Assembly: GCA_020852965.1 (NCBI GenBank)
Contig: JADYZV010000140.1
Span: forward strand, 1 to 64,000
Direction of reading: 5' to 3'
Source: Pirellulaceae bacterium
GTDB lineage: Bacteria > Planctomycetota > Planctomycetia > Pirellulales > Pirellulaceae
DNA: 64,000 nucleotides
In this document: piece after piece, positions 44,228 through 53,695 of the stretch
How positions within the stretch are numbered: position 1 is the first letter of the stretch
How the letters are laid out: each line of letters starts with the position of its first letter
Notes under the pieces: model-generated
What the model was told of the DNA's origin: nothing
Database searches by the model: none
Seen by the model: the letters and a program-made list of their open reading frames with translations, nothing else
Program-made: the position numbers and the translations under genes

Positions 44228-45487
44228 CTAGGGCGCTGGCAATTCGACGAAGGTTAACATGGATGGATTGCCGACAGCCGCGTAGAGACCCGTGAACTCC
44301 AGGCGGCCTGTCGAACGGTCCACTCGAAAAATAGCGATATTGTCGCTGCGCTGATTACAGCAGTACAAGAAATTTCCGCTGGGATCGAAACTAAAACTGC
44401 GTGGATAATTACCGCGTGTCCACTGCTCCTCGACGTAGGTCAGCCTACCATCGGCGGCTATCGCAAACAGTGCTATGCTGTCATGGAGTCGATTGCCCGC
44501 GTAGAGGAACTTGCCATCGGCCGAGACCAAAATCCCCGAGCAAAAATTGCTGCCGACAAATCCCTCGGGAAGCGTTGAGATCGTCTGGCGCGAGGTCAAC
44601 CGTCCCGAATTAGCGGCGTAGTCGAACAGCGTTACCGTCGAGCCCTCTTCCTCGATCGAATATAGCCAGCGACCATTGGGGTGAAAATCAAAATGGCGTG
44701 GTCCATCACCTGCCGGCAATGCAACCGAGGCTGGATCGTTCGCAGACAGTTTGCCTTCCTGCTGATCGAACCGCCACACAAAGATCTTATCCAGTCCCAA
44801 ATCGACATGCAGCACGAAGTCCCCCGACGGGTCCGACTCGATCATGTGCGCATGCGTCCGATCATGACCGCTGAAGGCAAAACTGCCTGGCGGCGCGTGG
44901 GTAGCTCGCGTCGGGCCGATCTCTCCGGTGTCCACTTGGATATCGCTGGCGTCTGCCAAGCGACCATCGTCCAAGACGGGCAACACCGCTACCGAGCCAC
45001 CGAAGTAGTTGGCGACCAATAGATGTTTGCCTGAAGGGTGGAAGCTGATGTAGGTCGGCCCTGCGCCGCCAGAAAGCACGGAATTGAGGTGCGTCAGTTG
45101 TCCCTGCTTGGGATCGATACTGAATGCGCTCACCGTCCCCTGTTTGTCCGGTCCGACACGAGCGGTTTCATTGGCAGAGTACAAATGTGTACCCGACGGA
45201 CCGACGGCCAAACAGCTCGGACTGGTTCCCAATTCCAACACGCCCGCATCAGTGAGTTTGCCCGTCTCACGGTCGACGTGGAAAATATGAATGCCCCGAC
45301 CATTGCCCGGCGGCAGATCAACTTGGGTCGGCAACATATCCTTCAACGGCGCGCTGAAAGTGCCAACGTAAGCCAGCAATTTCGTGTGGCCGCCTCGCTC
45401 GGCCAATGGCGGTTGCTCTTGGGCACTGAGTGCTTCCACAGAAGTGGCCGTCAATGCAACCATCAGGCATACCAACACCAGCGGCAT
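44228..45487 (-). CDS. Exported lactonase-type seven-bladed beta-propeller (Pgl family)
   Basis: A 419-residue protein of the bacterial 6-phosphogluconolactonase-like propeller family. The motifs LLAYVGTFSAPLKDMLPTQ, TSPSCLAVGPSGTHLYSANE, GAGPTYISFHPSGKHLLVAN and GDGPRHFDFHPNGRWLYSIE mark successive blades. A signal peptide (MPLVLVCLMVALTATSVEA) means it acts outside the cytoplasm, so its lactone substrate is probably not the phosphogluconolactone of the oxidative pentose route. The frame is open to 45580; the ATG at 45487 gives the cleaner signal peptide. It lies 11 bp after the leftward DUF1080 gene when the longer frame is used, so it may be co-transcribed with it. Confidence 0.88.
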   Translation of the reverse strand: MPLVLVCLMVALTATSVEALSAQEQPPLAERGGHTKLLAYVGTFSAPLKDMLPTQVDLPPGNGRGIHIFHVDRETGKLTDAGVLELGTSPSCLAVGPSGTHLYSANETARVGPDKQGTVSAFSIDPKQGQLTHLNSVLSGGAGPTYISFHPSGKHLLVANYFGGSVAVLPVLDDGRLADASDIQVDTGEIGPTRATHAPPGSFAFSGHDRTHAHMIESDPSGDFVLHVDLGLDKIFVWRFDQQEGKLSANDPASVALPAGDGPRHFDFHPNGRWLYSIEEEGSTVTLFDYAANSGRLTSRQTISTLPEGFVGSNFCSGILVSADGKFLYAGNRLHDSIALFAIAADGRLTYVEEQWTRGNYPRSFSFDPSGNFLYCCNQRSDNIAIFRVDRSTGRLEFTGLYAAVGNPSMLTFVELPAP

Positions 45488-45591
45488 GGGCCTACGATTC
45501 GAGTGCCGCTGCGTCGGATGCCAAACTTGCACCCCGGAGATGCAAGTTGGTCGAAGGGCGTGTTGAAAACAGAGTCTCATGTTGGCGTGCT

Positions 45592-47115
45592 CTACAATCG
45601 TTTAACTTGGAAACTGCGAAATGCCACCGGGTCATTGTGGCCCGCCAGCCCGATTCGACCCGTGCGGCGATCGAGGCCACCGGGCGGATGCGCTATTTGG
45701 CTGCGGTCGAACTGGTCGATGTCCACGTCGAGAATCTTCGTACCGTTGAGCGTAACCTTGATCTTCTGACCTCGCACCTCCACCTCTTGAAAGTTCCACT
45801 CGCCAACCGGACGCAAGTAGCCGTGCTTCGCTCCCACACAGTGATAGAGCGAGCCATGATATTGGTAGGGTTCAAGCGGTGCATTGGGGTGCGCCGCATT
45901 GTAACCGTCACTGTCGATGACTTGCAGTTCAAAACCATCGCCTGCCGGATGTCCTCCGGGTGGCACGCGTAGTGCCAAACCATTGTTGCCCGCTGGGGGT
46001 AATTTGAATTCGCAGCGCAACACAAAGTCGGTGTACTCGTCCGGTGTGAGCAAATCTCCACCCTGACCTGCGCGACATACAATGGCTCCATCGATCATCT
46101 CGTACGAATCGACGTCCCCCTGCCAATTGCTCAAATCGCGTCCGTTGTTCAACTCGACAAACCCATCAGAATCCTGCCCCGACAATTGCTTGTTCGCTTG
46201 TTCGGCGCTGATTTCTCGAAGGGATATATTGCGCCAGCGGATTTCGCTACCATGCGTTTGCAATTGAATCGGTCCCTTGGGGTAGACCGGATCGATCATA
46301 AAGCCATTGGGCAGTTTGGGCTTGTCTTTGTCCGTGTCGCCTTCCTTAGGCTTCCCATATGCTAGGTAGCCACTTTTCTGATTGGCGAAGAAGTTTTCGA
46401 GCGGGGCTCGGTCGACGACTTTTTCGCCATTGAAGATAACGGTGACTTGTTCACCGATCATGGTGATATCCATGCTGTTCCACTCGCCCAGCGGTTTGTC
46501 CATCTTCTTTAGAGGGAACTTTCCGGGAGCGCCTTTGCGATTGTTCCAAAGCCCTCCGGAGCCATAAGCGTTGCCCAGTCCATTTGGGTCAGGAGCATCG
46601 GGATCCCAAATCTGAACTTGCGGAGTGCCACGCAAGTAGACTCCGCTATCTCCGAGCGGAAGCGCTTTGTACTCCAGTTGAAGTTGGAAGTCACCGTAGT
46701 CTTTATCTGTAGTCAGATACAAACCATGGCCATCGTTGACCAGTTCCGCGTTCTCGACCCGCCAATGCGCGTTGATGTTATCCTTACTGGGTTCTCCATC
46801 GGCATTGAGCAGTCCCCCCTCCACCGATTTGCGTTTGTATTCGGCCCGTTCCTCAGCAGACATCGCCCATAGTTCTTGCGGGTCGCGAGTCGACCAGCCA
46901 TACCAACCACTCAGGTCAGTCCCGTTGAACAGGGGCGTTAAATCTGACTCCTCCGACGCGGATTGAGCTTGAGCGGGCAGCAGCGTTGTCAAGAACATCA
47001 CCCCAACGGCAGCCGTGAGCGCAGTCAGAGTCGCTAGCCGTTGGACGACCGAATTCCCGTGCGACGTGGGTCTATTCAAATAGTCATCAACTAGTTGCCG
47101 GGCCGTATGATTCAT
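45592..47115 (-). CDS. Exported protein with two DUF1080 (3-keto-disaccharide hydrolase-type) domains
   Basis: A 507-residue exported protein with tandem DUF1080 concanavalin-like domains. The first starts LTPLFNGTDLSGWYGWSTRD and contains GDSGVYLRGTPQVQIWDPD; the second starts GFVELNNGRDLSNWQGD and contains GNNGLALRVPPGG and FELQVIDSDG. Some DUF1080 proteins hydrolyse 3-keto-glycosides; here the role is only inferred. The signal peptide follows a long basic leader (LATLTALTAAVGVMFLTTLL). GAGG lies 8 bases upstream of the ATG at 47115. It is probably co-transcribed with the lactonase-type gene downstream, a logical pair for sugar catabolism. Confidence 0.9.
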   Translation of the reverse strand: MNHTARQLVDDYLNRPTSHGNSVVQRLATLTALTAAVGVMFLTTLLPAQAQSASEESDLTPLFNGTDLSGWYGWSTRDPQELWAMSAEERAEYKRKSVEGGLLNADGEPSKDNINAHWRVENAELVNDGHGLYLTTDKDYGDFQLQLEYKALPLGDSGVYLRGTPQVQIWDPDAPDPNGLGNAYGSGGLWNNRKGAPGKFPLKKMDKPLGEWNSMDITMIGEQVTVIFNGEKVVDRAPLENFFANQKSGYLAYGKPKEGDTDKDKPKLPNGFMIDPVYPKGPIQLQTHGSEIRWRNISLREISAEQANKQLSGQDSDGFVELNNGRDLSNWQGDVDSYEMIDGAIVCRAGQGGDLLTPDEYTDFVLRCEFKLPPAGNNGLALRVPPGGHPAGDGFELQVIDSDGYNAAHPNAPLEPYQYHGSLYHCVGAKHGYLRPVGEWNFQEVEVRGQKIKVTLNGTKILDVDIDQFDRSQIAHPPGGLDRRTGRIGLAGHNDPVAFRSFQVKRL

Positions 47116-47511
47116 TATTCTGCCTCATATCTTTGTTGAAGTTTAGCGGTATCGACGAGAGCGTCTCAGGTAGTCCGCAACCTGGAATTGTACTCAGTAG
47201 AGTATATACAGAATTGGCTGTTGGCGAATTCGACTGTTCCAAGTTCGTCGAAATCTCGATACCTCTGGTCGACCATCACTCGGCCGACTGAAAAATGGGG
47301 TCTTGCTTCAGGGACTCGTTGCCTCGTCCACTACGTGTCAGCAAGCATGTTTGAATCGGCTGCAAATGGGCAGGGTAAAACCAAGGGGATTCAAGCTATT
47401 AAGATTCGATTCCCAGCCAACCGTCCTTGCTGAGCTTGCGGGTTATGAACCATCCGGGCTCTACCGAGATACACTGCTCACTTCGCGTTGCCTTTTATTG
47501 GGTTCTTGCGT
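47116..47511. other. Intergenic region with one repeat copy
   Basis: 396 bp upstream of the DUF1080 gene and downstream of the anti-sigma gene. It contains one inverted copy of the 23-bp repeat at 47312-47334 and otherwise nothing recognisable. Confidence 0.5.
47312..47334 (-). repeat. Single copy of the 23-bp GTAGTGGACGAGG repeat
   Basis: On the plus strand it reads GGACTCGTTGCCTCGTCCAC followed by TAC. Unlike the other three loci, no partner arm is seen nearby. Confidence 0.85.
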
Positions 47512-48858
47512 TTACTGTCGCACCGCACTCCAGGGCATTACTGGGGGGGGTGGCTGAGTGGTCGGCTGAGAGTTTGGCAGGCTGGTTGACTGGGAATTCG
47601 GCTGGGGGGTGGTCGGCTGTTGCAATTGTTTTCGCACTTCTTCTTCCGGCAAAAATTCGAGTTCGTTTTGTCGCCGCTCGTCGAGCTTGTAGAAGCGTTG
47701 TTGCAAGTCAACGTTACCGTTAGTGCCGCTCACGGGCGTGCCCGCAAAAAGTGGCGCCATCCATAGACCCAAATGATAGCGCAGCGCCGACTTATCTTTA
47801 ATTTCGATCAATCGCTCTCTGGCCTCTGGCGACAAGTCGGACTGTAGCAGACCGGTGAGATCATCGTGCGTCACGATGGAATTGTCTGGATCACCCCACA
47901 GCAATTCGTCGACGATCCGTTGCGCGTCGTAGTTGTAGTAGTAGAATAACTGCTCCGAGCCATCCTGTTTTTGGACGATGTCGTCGAGCCAATTGCGGAA
48001 CGCAGCCCGGTCCTGCGAGGAGGGGACATAGCTTAGCGCCATCAATACGGCCACGCGAGCTCGAATCGCTTCGATGCGTTTGGGTAAAGGATACCCCTGC
48101 AAAGTCGAGCGAGGCTTTGTGCCCCAGCGGTCCAGAATGGTGTTGTATGCGCGGATCACCTGCAAATAGTTTTCGGTTTTAGACGGATCGTGGTAGATCT
48201 CATCTGCGATGACGCGCATCGTTTCTTGCTGCGTTTCTGGACGGCGATACTCGTCCAGATTGCTTTCGAGCCGTCCGCGGCTATCTTCTTTGAGTTGTTC
48301 GACCCAACGGCGACGATCATCGATTGACAACGGTACGCAGCCATCACCAATCATTGCCCGCTCGGCTTGAGGCCCAGCGGCGGCAATTAGATTGTCGATT
48401 TGCGACAGTTCGTGCAGGAACTCAGGAGAATCGATATTCTGCAAGGCTGGAAAATCGACAATGCTCGGCAAATTGTCAAGGATCTGCCTCGTCATATAGT
48501 GCGTCAGAGCGCGCGAGGTCGCCGCACCAGCGATCAACATGGACGCTCCTGCCAGCGCCAACGTCAGCCAGCGATGTTCGGCGAACCAATCGCGCCAGGT
48601 TCGCGATTCTTGACTGATGGCCAAGGTGACCATTTCGATGGTTGACTGCGTCAGATCGCGTCGTGGCGAGGGGCAAGGCAATTCGCTTAGCAGACTCCAA
48701 CTTGCCTGCATGTCATTCACCCGCTTTTGCAATCCAGGCTCCGTATACAGGTTTTGTTCGAAGCGCAGCGTTTCTTCAGGCGAGAGTTCACCGTCCAGGT
48801 AAGCGACTAGAGTTTCGTCGTCGGTTGGCATGGGCATGGGAGTAGTCGGCTCGCTCAT
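47512..48858 (-). CDS. Membrane-anchored anti-sigma factor-like protein
   Basis: A 448-residue protein. The N-terminus, DDETLVAYLDGELSPEETLR, is the typical anti-sigma domain start, without a clear zinc-binding HxxxCxxC. A single TM segment (WLTLALAGASMLIAGAA) follows at about residues 95-112. A large extracytoplasmic part with many charged helices comes next, and a low-complexity tail of Gln, Pro, Thr and Ser ends it. Its ATG overlaps the stop of the ECF sigma gene (ATGA), so it is the partner that should hold that sigma factor at the membrane until a signal arrives. What it senses is unknown. Confidence 0.82.
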   Translation of the reverse strand: MSEPTTPMPMPTDDETLVAYLDGELSPEETLRFEQNLYTEPGLQKRVNDMQASWSLLSELPCPSPRRDLTQSTIEMVTLAISQESRTWRDWFAEHRWLTLALAGASMLIAGAATSRALTHYMTRQILDNLPSIVDFPALQNIDSPEFLHELSQIDNLIAAAGPQAERAMIGDGCVPLSIDDRRRWVEQLKEDSRGRLESNLDEYRRPETQQETMRVIADEIYHDPSKTENYLQVIRAYNTILDRWGTKPRSTLQGYPLPKRIEAIRARVAVLMALSYVPSSQDRAAFRNWLDDIVQKQDGSEQLFYYYNYDAQRIVDELLWGDPDNSIVTHDDLTGLLQSDLSPEARERLIEIKDKSALRYHLGLWMAPLFAGTPVSGTNGNVDLQQRFYKLDERRQNELEFLPEEEVRKQLQQPTTPQPNSQSTSLPNSQPTTQPPPPVMPWSAVRQ

Positions 48859-49529
48859 GGATTGGCCTCGATCGGGGAATCGCCCGGGGGCAACGAGCCA
48901 TCGTCGATATAGGGTTGGAGCAATGTTTTCAAGTTGACCCGGGCTCGACTCAGAAGCGACTTGACCGCTTGCACGCTCAAGTCCATCGTCTCGGCAATCT
49001 CTTGGTAGCTCAGTCTTTCGAAATTGCAAAGCAGTAGTGCCATGCGTTGCCGTTCGTTGAGTGCCTCGACCGCCGCGCGGACGATCGACGCGCGCTCGGC
49101 CAGGTCGAGCTTTCGCACTGGCATACCGCCGGAGGCGGCCAGCGCCATCTGCTCGAGCGACATGCCGGCAGACGATTCCGACGTATTCGATGTAATCTGA
49201 TATTCCTTGCGGCGTCGGCGATCGCGGAGCGCATTGCTGGCCACGTTGTGTCCAATATGAAACAGCCACGTCGCAAACTTGGCCGTCGGCTGGTAATTCT
49301 TCCGCGCCCGCCAGACTCGTAAGAATACTTCTTGAACCAAATCCTCGGCCACCGCCTCGGAGCCGACGAGGTGTTGGAGCACGCGCAGCAATCGGGTTTG
49401 GTAGGCTGCAATCAATTGCTCAAAGGCCACGGCATCCCCCTCTCCCTGCTGGACACGGAGCATGAGTTGAACGTCGGGATCGAGCTGCGCCGAAGCGGCT
49501 CCCATGGCTCTGTGTACACTCTCGCTCAA
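48855..49529 (-). CDS. ECF-type RNA polymerase sigma factor
   Basis: A 224-residue extracytoplasmic-function sigma factor. Region 2 (FEQLIAAYQTRLLRVLQHLV then EDLVQEVFLRVWRARKNYQ, WLFHIGHNVASNALRDRRRR) and region 4 (LNERQRMALLLCNFERLSYQ, VQAVKSLLSRARVNLK) are both complete. The linker between them is about 50 residues. It is the first gene of a two-gene operon with its presumed anti-sigma factor, overlapped by 4 bases. The divergent neighbour, 260 bp away, encodes an FHA-sigma54 activator. Confidence 0.93.
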   Translation of the reverse strand: MSESVHRAMGAASAQLDPDVQLMLRVQQGEGDAVAFEQLIAAYQTRLLRVLQHLVGSEAVAEDLVQEVFLRVWRARKNYQPTAKFATWLFHIGHNVASNALRDRRRRKEYQITSNTSESSAGMSLEQMALAASGGMPVRKLDLAERASIVRAAVEALNERQRMALLLCNFERLSYQEIAETMDLSVQAVKSLLSRARVNLKTLLQPYIDDGSLPPGDSPIEANP

Positions 49530-49790
49530 TCGTTCCCCTTGGGCCAGTTCCTGGCAAATGGTACCGGATACTTATTTCCCGCCCTCTACTTGACTTGGAA
49601 GCACTTGGCACACTTGGCTTAGAAGTGACGCACCCCATCAACGATCCGCTTATGCTAGAGTCTATGCTGAGCAGCCCAGAGAATCTAGCCACTTAGCGCT
49701 ACCCGCTGCACCTCTTAAACCCCTGATGTTATACTAGGTTTCTCTCATTGCCTGAGGGAAGATACCGAATGGAGTCTCCCTGGGCGATGC

Positions 49791-51638
49791 GTGAATACGC
49801 CCCGTATCTACGAAATTAGCGCACGAATGAAAGCACTTGCAACCGTCGTCCGAGGCTCGGCGTCCGAAAAAGCATACGACCTGGAGGCTACGCAGCCTAT
49901 CCGGATTGGCCGGGGGAGCGGTTGCCAAATATGCTTGTCGGATCCCCTCAGTTCGCGCACGCACGCCATCATCAGCTACGAGGATGGGCGTTGGATAGCC
50001 TCCGATGCAGATAGCCGCAATGGCACGCTGGTCAACGAGAAGAAGATCAGCCAGATCCGTTTGTCGAGTGGCGATCGCATTCGTATCGGATCGACCGAAT
50101 TGTTGTTCGAACTGCCTGTCGATCAGATCGACACCGATGGAGTCAGCCAAACCCTATTGGTTGAATCGCAAATATCGCATGACGCGAGCGGAGTTGACGC
50201 CGTCAGCCAACTGTTCATCAAACAACGTGAGCAGGACATGGTTGACCTATATCAATTGAGCATCTGCCTGATCCGCTGTAGTTCTCCCGACGAAGTGGCC
50301 AGCGTAGGGCTTGATATGCTGCGTGTGCGCACCAAAGCGACTGCCGTCGGTTTTTTGTGGATTGATGAGCAGCATGAGCTAAAGCCCCAGAGGATCCTAC
50401 CTCCGGAGCTAGCGGATCGCCTGAAACTCAATCGCAAGTTGACCGATCGCGTTAGCCAAGAAGGTCGTGCCATTTGGATCAAGAACGACATTTCGACCGG
50501 AGGCAAAGAGAAAGTCTATGCGGATGCAATCTGTGTGCCACTGATCAATGATACTGTAGTCATGGGGGCCATTCATTTGTATCGCGAACGCGAGCAGTTC
50601 GAGCAGTCGCATTTTGACTTTGCTATCTCGGCTGGCAACATGCTGGCCGTAGCTTTGGAAAGTAGTCGCGCACAAGCCAGTCTGTCCGCAGAGCACAATC
50701 GGCTGGTTCAACGTTCCGCCGATTTTTCAGAGTTGATCGGCCACTGCCCGCCGATGATGAAGCTCAAGGACCGCATCGGACGAGTGGCCAAAGCGAGCGG
50801 TTGCGCTCTGGTTCGCGGCGAGAGCGGCGTTGGTAAAGAACTCGTTTCTCGCGCCATCCATCGCCTCAGTCCACGCAAGGATCGACCGCTGCTGTGCGTC
50901 AATTGTGCAGCCATCCCGGCGGAACTGATGGAGAGTCAACTATTTGGCCACAAAAAGGGGGCCTTCACTGGCGCGGACAAGGACCATGCAGGTTGGTTTC
51001 AGCAAGCGCACACAGGGACCATCTTCCTGGACGAGGTTGGCGAATTGACCCTCGAAGGCCAAGCCAAATTGCTGCGCATCCTAGAAGGCCATCCCTTCAT
51101 GCCAGTCGGGGACAGCAAGGAAATAACGGTCGATGTGCGTTTGATCGCAGCCACCAATCGCGATTTGCGCGAGTACGTCCGAGACAAAAAGTTTCGAGAG
51201 GATTTGTACTATCGGCTGAGCGTGTTTGAATTGGATGTCCCACCGCTTCGCGAGCGTGGTGCCGATATCGAAGTGCTGTTGAACCATTTCTTGAACCACT
51301 TCCTAATTCAGCACGGTCGCCCCAATTTACAACTTTCACCCGCCGCCCGCAAAAAGATTCTAGAGTACGATTGGCCGGGCAACGTGCGTCAACTTCGCAA
51401 CGTGATCGATAGCTCCGTGGTTCTGGCGGCTGGAAGCATGATCGAACCGGGTGATTTGTCGCTTCGCGATGTGGGCTCGGATCGAATCGAAAGTCTACGC
51501 CTGGATGTGTGGGAAGAGCGACTGATTCGCGAAGCCTTGCAACGCACCGAAAACAATATTGTCGAAGCCACAAAACTATTGGGAGTCAGCCGTGCCACGC
51601 TCTATCGTAAACTAGAGCAGTATTCCATCGAACGCTAG
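49791..51638 (+). CDS. FHA-GAF-sigma54 transcriptional activator
   Basis: A 615-residue sigma54-dependent activator with no receiver domain. An FHA domain (about residues 25-110; IRIGRGSGCQICLSDPLSSR) would bind phosphothreonine. A GAF domain (about 145-300) follows, then the AAA+ core: Walker A GESGVGKE, the sigma54 loop GAFTGAD, Walker B FLDEVGEL, and NVRQLRNVI. A Fis-type HTH ends the protein (NNIVEATKLLGVSRATLYRK). It would switch on sigma54 promoters in response to Ser/Thr kinase signalling or a small ligand. The start used is GTG; an ATG at 49827 is equally plausible. Confidence 0.93.
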   Translation: MNTPRIYEISARMKALATVVRGSASEKAYDLEATQPIRIGRGSGCQICLSDPLSSRTHAIISYEDGRWIASDADSRNGTLVNEKKISQIRLSSGDRIRIGSTELLFELPVDQIDTDGVSQTLLVESQISHDASGVDAVSQLFIKQREQDMVDLYQLSICLIRCSSPDEVASVGLDMLRVRTKATAVGFLWIDEQHELKPQRILPPELADRLKLNRKLTDRVSQEGRAIWIKNDISTGGKEKVYADAICVPLINDTVVMGAIHLYREREQFEQSHFDFAISAGNMLAVALESSRAQASLSAEHNRLVQRSADFSELIGHCPPMMKLKDRIGRVAKASGCALVRGESGVGKELVSRAIHRLSPRKDRPLLCVNCAAIPAELMESQLFGHKKGAFTGADKDHAGWFQQAHTGTIFLDEVGELTLEGQAKLLRILEGHPFMPVGDSKEITVDVRLIAATNRDLREYVRDKKFREDLYYRLSVFELDVPPLRERGADIEVLLNHFLNHFLIQHGRPNLQLSPAARKKILEYDWPGNVRQLRNVIDSSVVLAAGSMIEPGDLSLRDVGSDRIESLRLDVWEERLIREALQRTENNIVEATKLLGVSRATLYRKLEQYSIER

Positions 51639-51717
51639 TCGGACACAACGTCGCAAACATGTATCTTCCTTGCTTCTATTTTCGCCTCACTATCACTTCA
51701 TTGAAAGTCTATGCAGC

Positions 51718-52581
51718 ATGACCGTATCGAATTCAAATCGCCGCAGATTCCTAGCCACTTCAGGAATCGCAGTGGCGGGGGTTGCGAGCCTTCGCACTTG
51801 CCCCGTCTGGGGAGCACCGCCGGCCGATACACCGCGATTGCAACTCGGAATCCAGCTCTATTCGTTGCGCGAGTTCCCTGTAGCTCAAGCCCTCGAGCAC
51901 GCCGCCAAGATTGGGTTTTCACAGGTCGAATTCTACAGTGGTATGCTTCCCACCGATGCCTCAGCCGAGACGATCGAGGAGACGCGCAAGGCGGTTGCCG
52001 ACTTGGGTATGACCATCTCGTCACATGGTGTGAACCATGTTGGTAGCGATACAAAGGCAAACGAAAAGCTGTTCGAATTCGGCAAGGCCCTGGGAGTTAA
52101 GTCAATCACCATCGATCCCGATCCCGATTCGTTCGACCAACTCGATGAGCTTGTGAAAGCCTTCGATATGCGTGTGGCCATTCATAATCACGGCCCCCAC
52201 CATCGCTACAACAAAGTGGTCGACGTGCTGCGCGCCATTGACAAGCACGATGTGCGCATTGGGGCCTGCGCCGACTTGGGGCATTATATTCGTTCTGGCG
52301 AAAAGCCCACCGAGGTAATACGGCTGCTCCAAGGCCGGCTGTATGGAATTCACTTGAAAGATTTTTCGGCCATGGAAGATAAAGCCAAAGGTGTGATTCT
52401 CGGCCAAGGCCATTTGAACGTTGACGCCGTGATGGATGCTTTGATCGCAGTAAATTTCCCAGCCGATGGCGCCCTGTCGCTCGAATATGAAGAGAACCCC
52501 CAAAACCCGATCAAGGATATCAAGGAATGTTTCATGGCCGCCGAATCGGCGGTCGCGCGCGTCAATAAAGCGGCCAGCTAG
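51718..52581 (+). CDS. Tat-exported sugar phosphate isomerase/epimerase-like protein
   Basis: A 287-residue TIM-barrel protein with a clear twin-arginine signal (NRRRFLATSGIAVAGVASLR). The metal-site pattern of the xylose-isomerase-like superfamily is present: GIQLYSLREF, SSHGVNHVG, VAIHNHGPHH, GACADLGHY, GIHLKDF and LSLEYEENP. The substrate is unknown. The ATG at 51718 is chosen because the earlier residues lack coding features. It is a relative of the protein at 35055. The next gene, folD, starts 171 bp on, with a hairpin repeat between. Confidence 0.88.
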   Translation: MTVSNSNRRRFLATSGIAVAGVASLRTCPVWGAPPADTPRLQLGIQLYSLREFPVAQALEHAAKIGFSQVEFYSGMLPTDASAETIEETRKAVADLGMTISSHGVNHVGSDTKANEKLFEFGKALGVKSITIDPDPDSFDQLDELVKAFDMRVAIHNHGPHHRYNKVVDVLRAIDKHDVRIGACADLGHYIRSGEKPTEVIRLLQGRLYGIHLKDFSAMEDKAKGVILGQGHLNVDAVMDALIAVNFPADGALSLEYEENPQNPIKDIKECFMAAESAVARVNKAAS

Positions 52582-52646
52582 CAATCGCTCGGTAGCCGTT
52601 TACCGATTCGCAATTCAGTCGCTGATCGGATACACAATTCGAGTTA

Positions 52647-52711
52647 GAAGTGGAGGAGGTTTCGAGTCCGGGAAGCACCGAATCAAACGGACTCGTTGCC
52701 TCGTCCACAGC
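52647..52711. repeat. Two-armed 23-bp hairpin repeat
   Basis: A plus arm GAAGTGGAGGAGGTTTCGAG.. at 52647-52669 and an inverted arm GGACTCGTTGCCTCGTCCAC.. at 52689-52711, with 19 bases between. It is a diverged two-arm form of the clusters at 18004 and 31879, located between the isomerase-like gene and folD. Confidence 0.85.
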
Positions 52712-52752
52712 ACAGGTTTAGTTCTTGACAGACACCTAGGAATTCAATCGCA

Positions 52753-53655
52753 ATGACTGCTCAAATTTTGGATGGAAAAGAAACGGCGCGGCTTCTGCGA
52801 GAAGAGCTAAGCGTCGAGGTCGAGAAGTGGCGTGCAGAGGGCGGTCCACAGCCCACGTTGGCTGCCGTCCTGGTTGGCGACGATCCAGCCAGCCAAGTTT
52901 ACGTACGCAACAAAGAGCGAGCGTGCGGACAAGTCGGCATGGCGAGTCGCTTAATTCGTAGATCGGATACGACTTCGACAAGCGAACTGCTCGATGTGCT
53001 GCACGAGTTGAACGAGGACAGTCAAGTCCACGGAATTTTGGTTCAGCTTCCTTTGCCGAAAGCGATCGACACCCATCGCGTGCTCGACGCGGTCGCCGCC
53101 AGCAAGGACGTCGACGCGTTTTGCCCAGAAAACGTGGGACTGCTCGTTCAGGGCCGGCCTCGATTTTTGCCTTGCACACCACACGGCGTGGTGAACCTGC
53201 TGGCACGCTACCGTATCGAACTGGCCGGTAGACATGTGGTGATAGTCGGTCGCAGCGAGATCGTCGGCAAGCCGTTGGCCAACATGCTCGTGCAGCGCGA
53301 TATCGGCTTTGGGCCAAAGTATGCCAATGCGACCGTGACCATCTGCCATTCGCAGAGTGCGGACCTTGCCAGCATGACGCGACAGGCCGATGTGCTGGTC
53401 GCCGCCGTTGGTCGCCCGTGCCTAATTACGGTGGATATGGTCAAACCGGGAGCGGTAGTTGTCGATGTGGGGATCAATCGCGTCGACGAAAAGCTAGTAG
53501 GGGATGTCGACTTTGCCGCCGTAAGGGAAGTAGCCAGTTTCATCACTCCCGTGCCCGGCGGTGTCGGCCCGCTGACGATCGCCATGCTTCTGCGCAATAA
53601 CTTTACCGCCTGCGAGCTACAACAGGCGGTCGGAGATGCTACAATCGCGAATTGA
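52753..53655 (+). CDS. folD: Bifunctional methylenetetrahydrofolate dehydrogenase/cyclohydrolase
   Basis: A full-length 300-residue FolD, interconverting 5,10-methylene-, methenyl- and 10-formyl-tetrahydrofolate. The signatures PTLAAVLVGDDPASQVYVRN, the catalytic Lys region (VYVRNKERAC), VHGILVQLPLPKAID, and the NADP-binding VVIVGRSEIVGKPLANMLVQ are all present, as is the C-terminal PVPGGVGPLTIAML. A small insertion after LVQRD (IGFGPKYANA) relative to the common form is visible. The gene is followed 40 bp later by the flotillin gene but with no functional link apparent. Confidence 0.97.
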   Translation: MTAQILDGKETARLLREELSVEVEKWRAEGGPQPTLAAVLVGDDPASQVYVRNKERACGQVGMASRLIRRSDTTSTSELLDVLHELNEDSQVHGILVQLPLPKAIDTHRVLDAVAASKDVDAFCPENVGLLVQGRPRFLPCTPHGVVNLLARYRIELAGRHVVIVGRSEIVGKPLANMLVQRDIGFGPKYANATVTICHSQSADLASMTRQADVLVAAVGRPCLITVDMVKPGAVVVDVGINRVDEKLVGDVDFAAVREVASFITPVPGGVGPLTIAMLLRNNFTACELQQAVGDATIAN

Positions 53656-53695
53656 CCTCGGCTTCCACTAGATCTTTTCCAACGAGTAATCAAGC

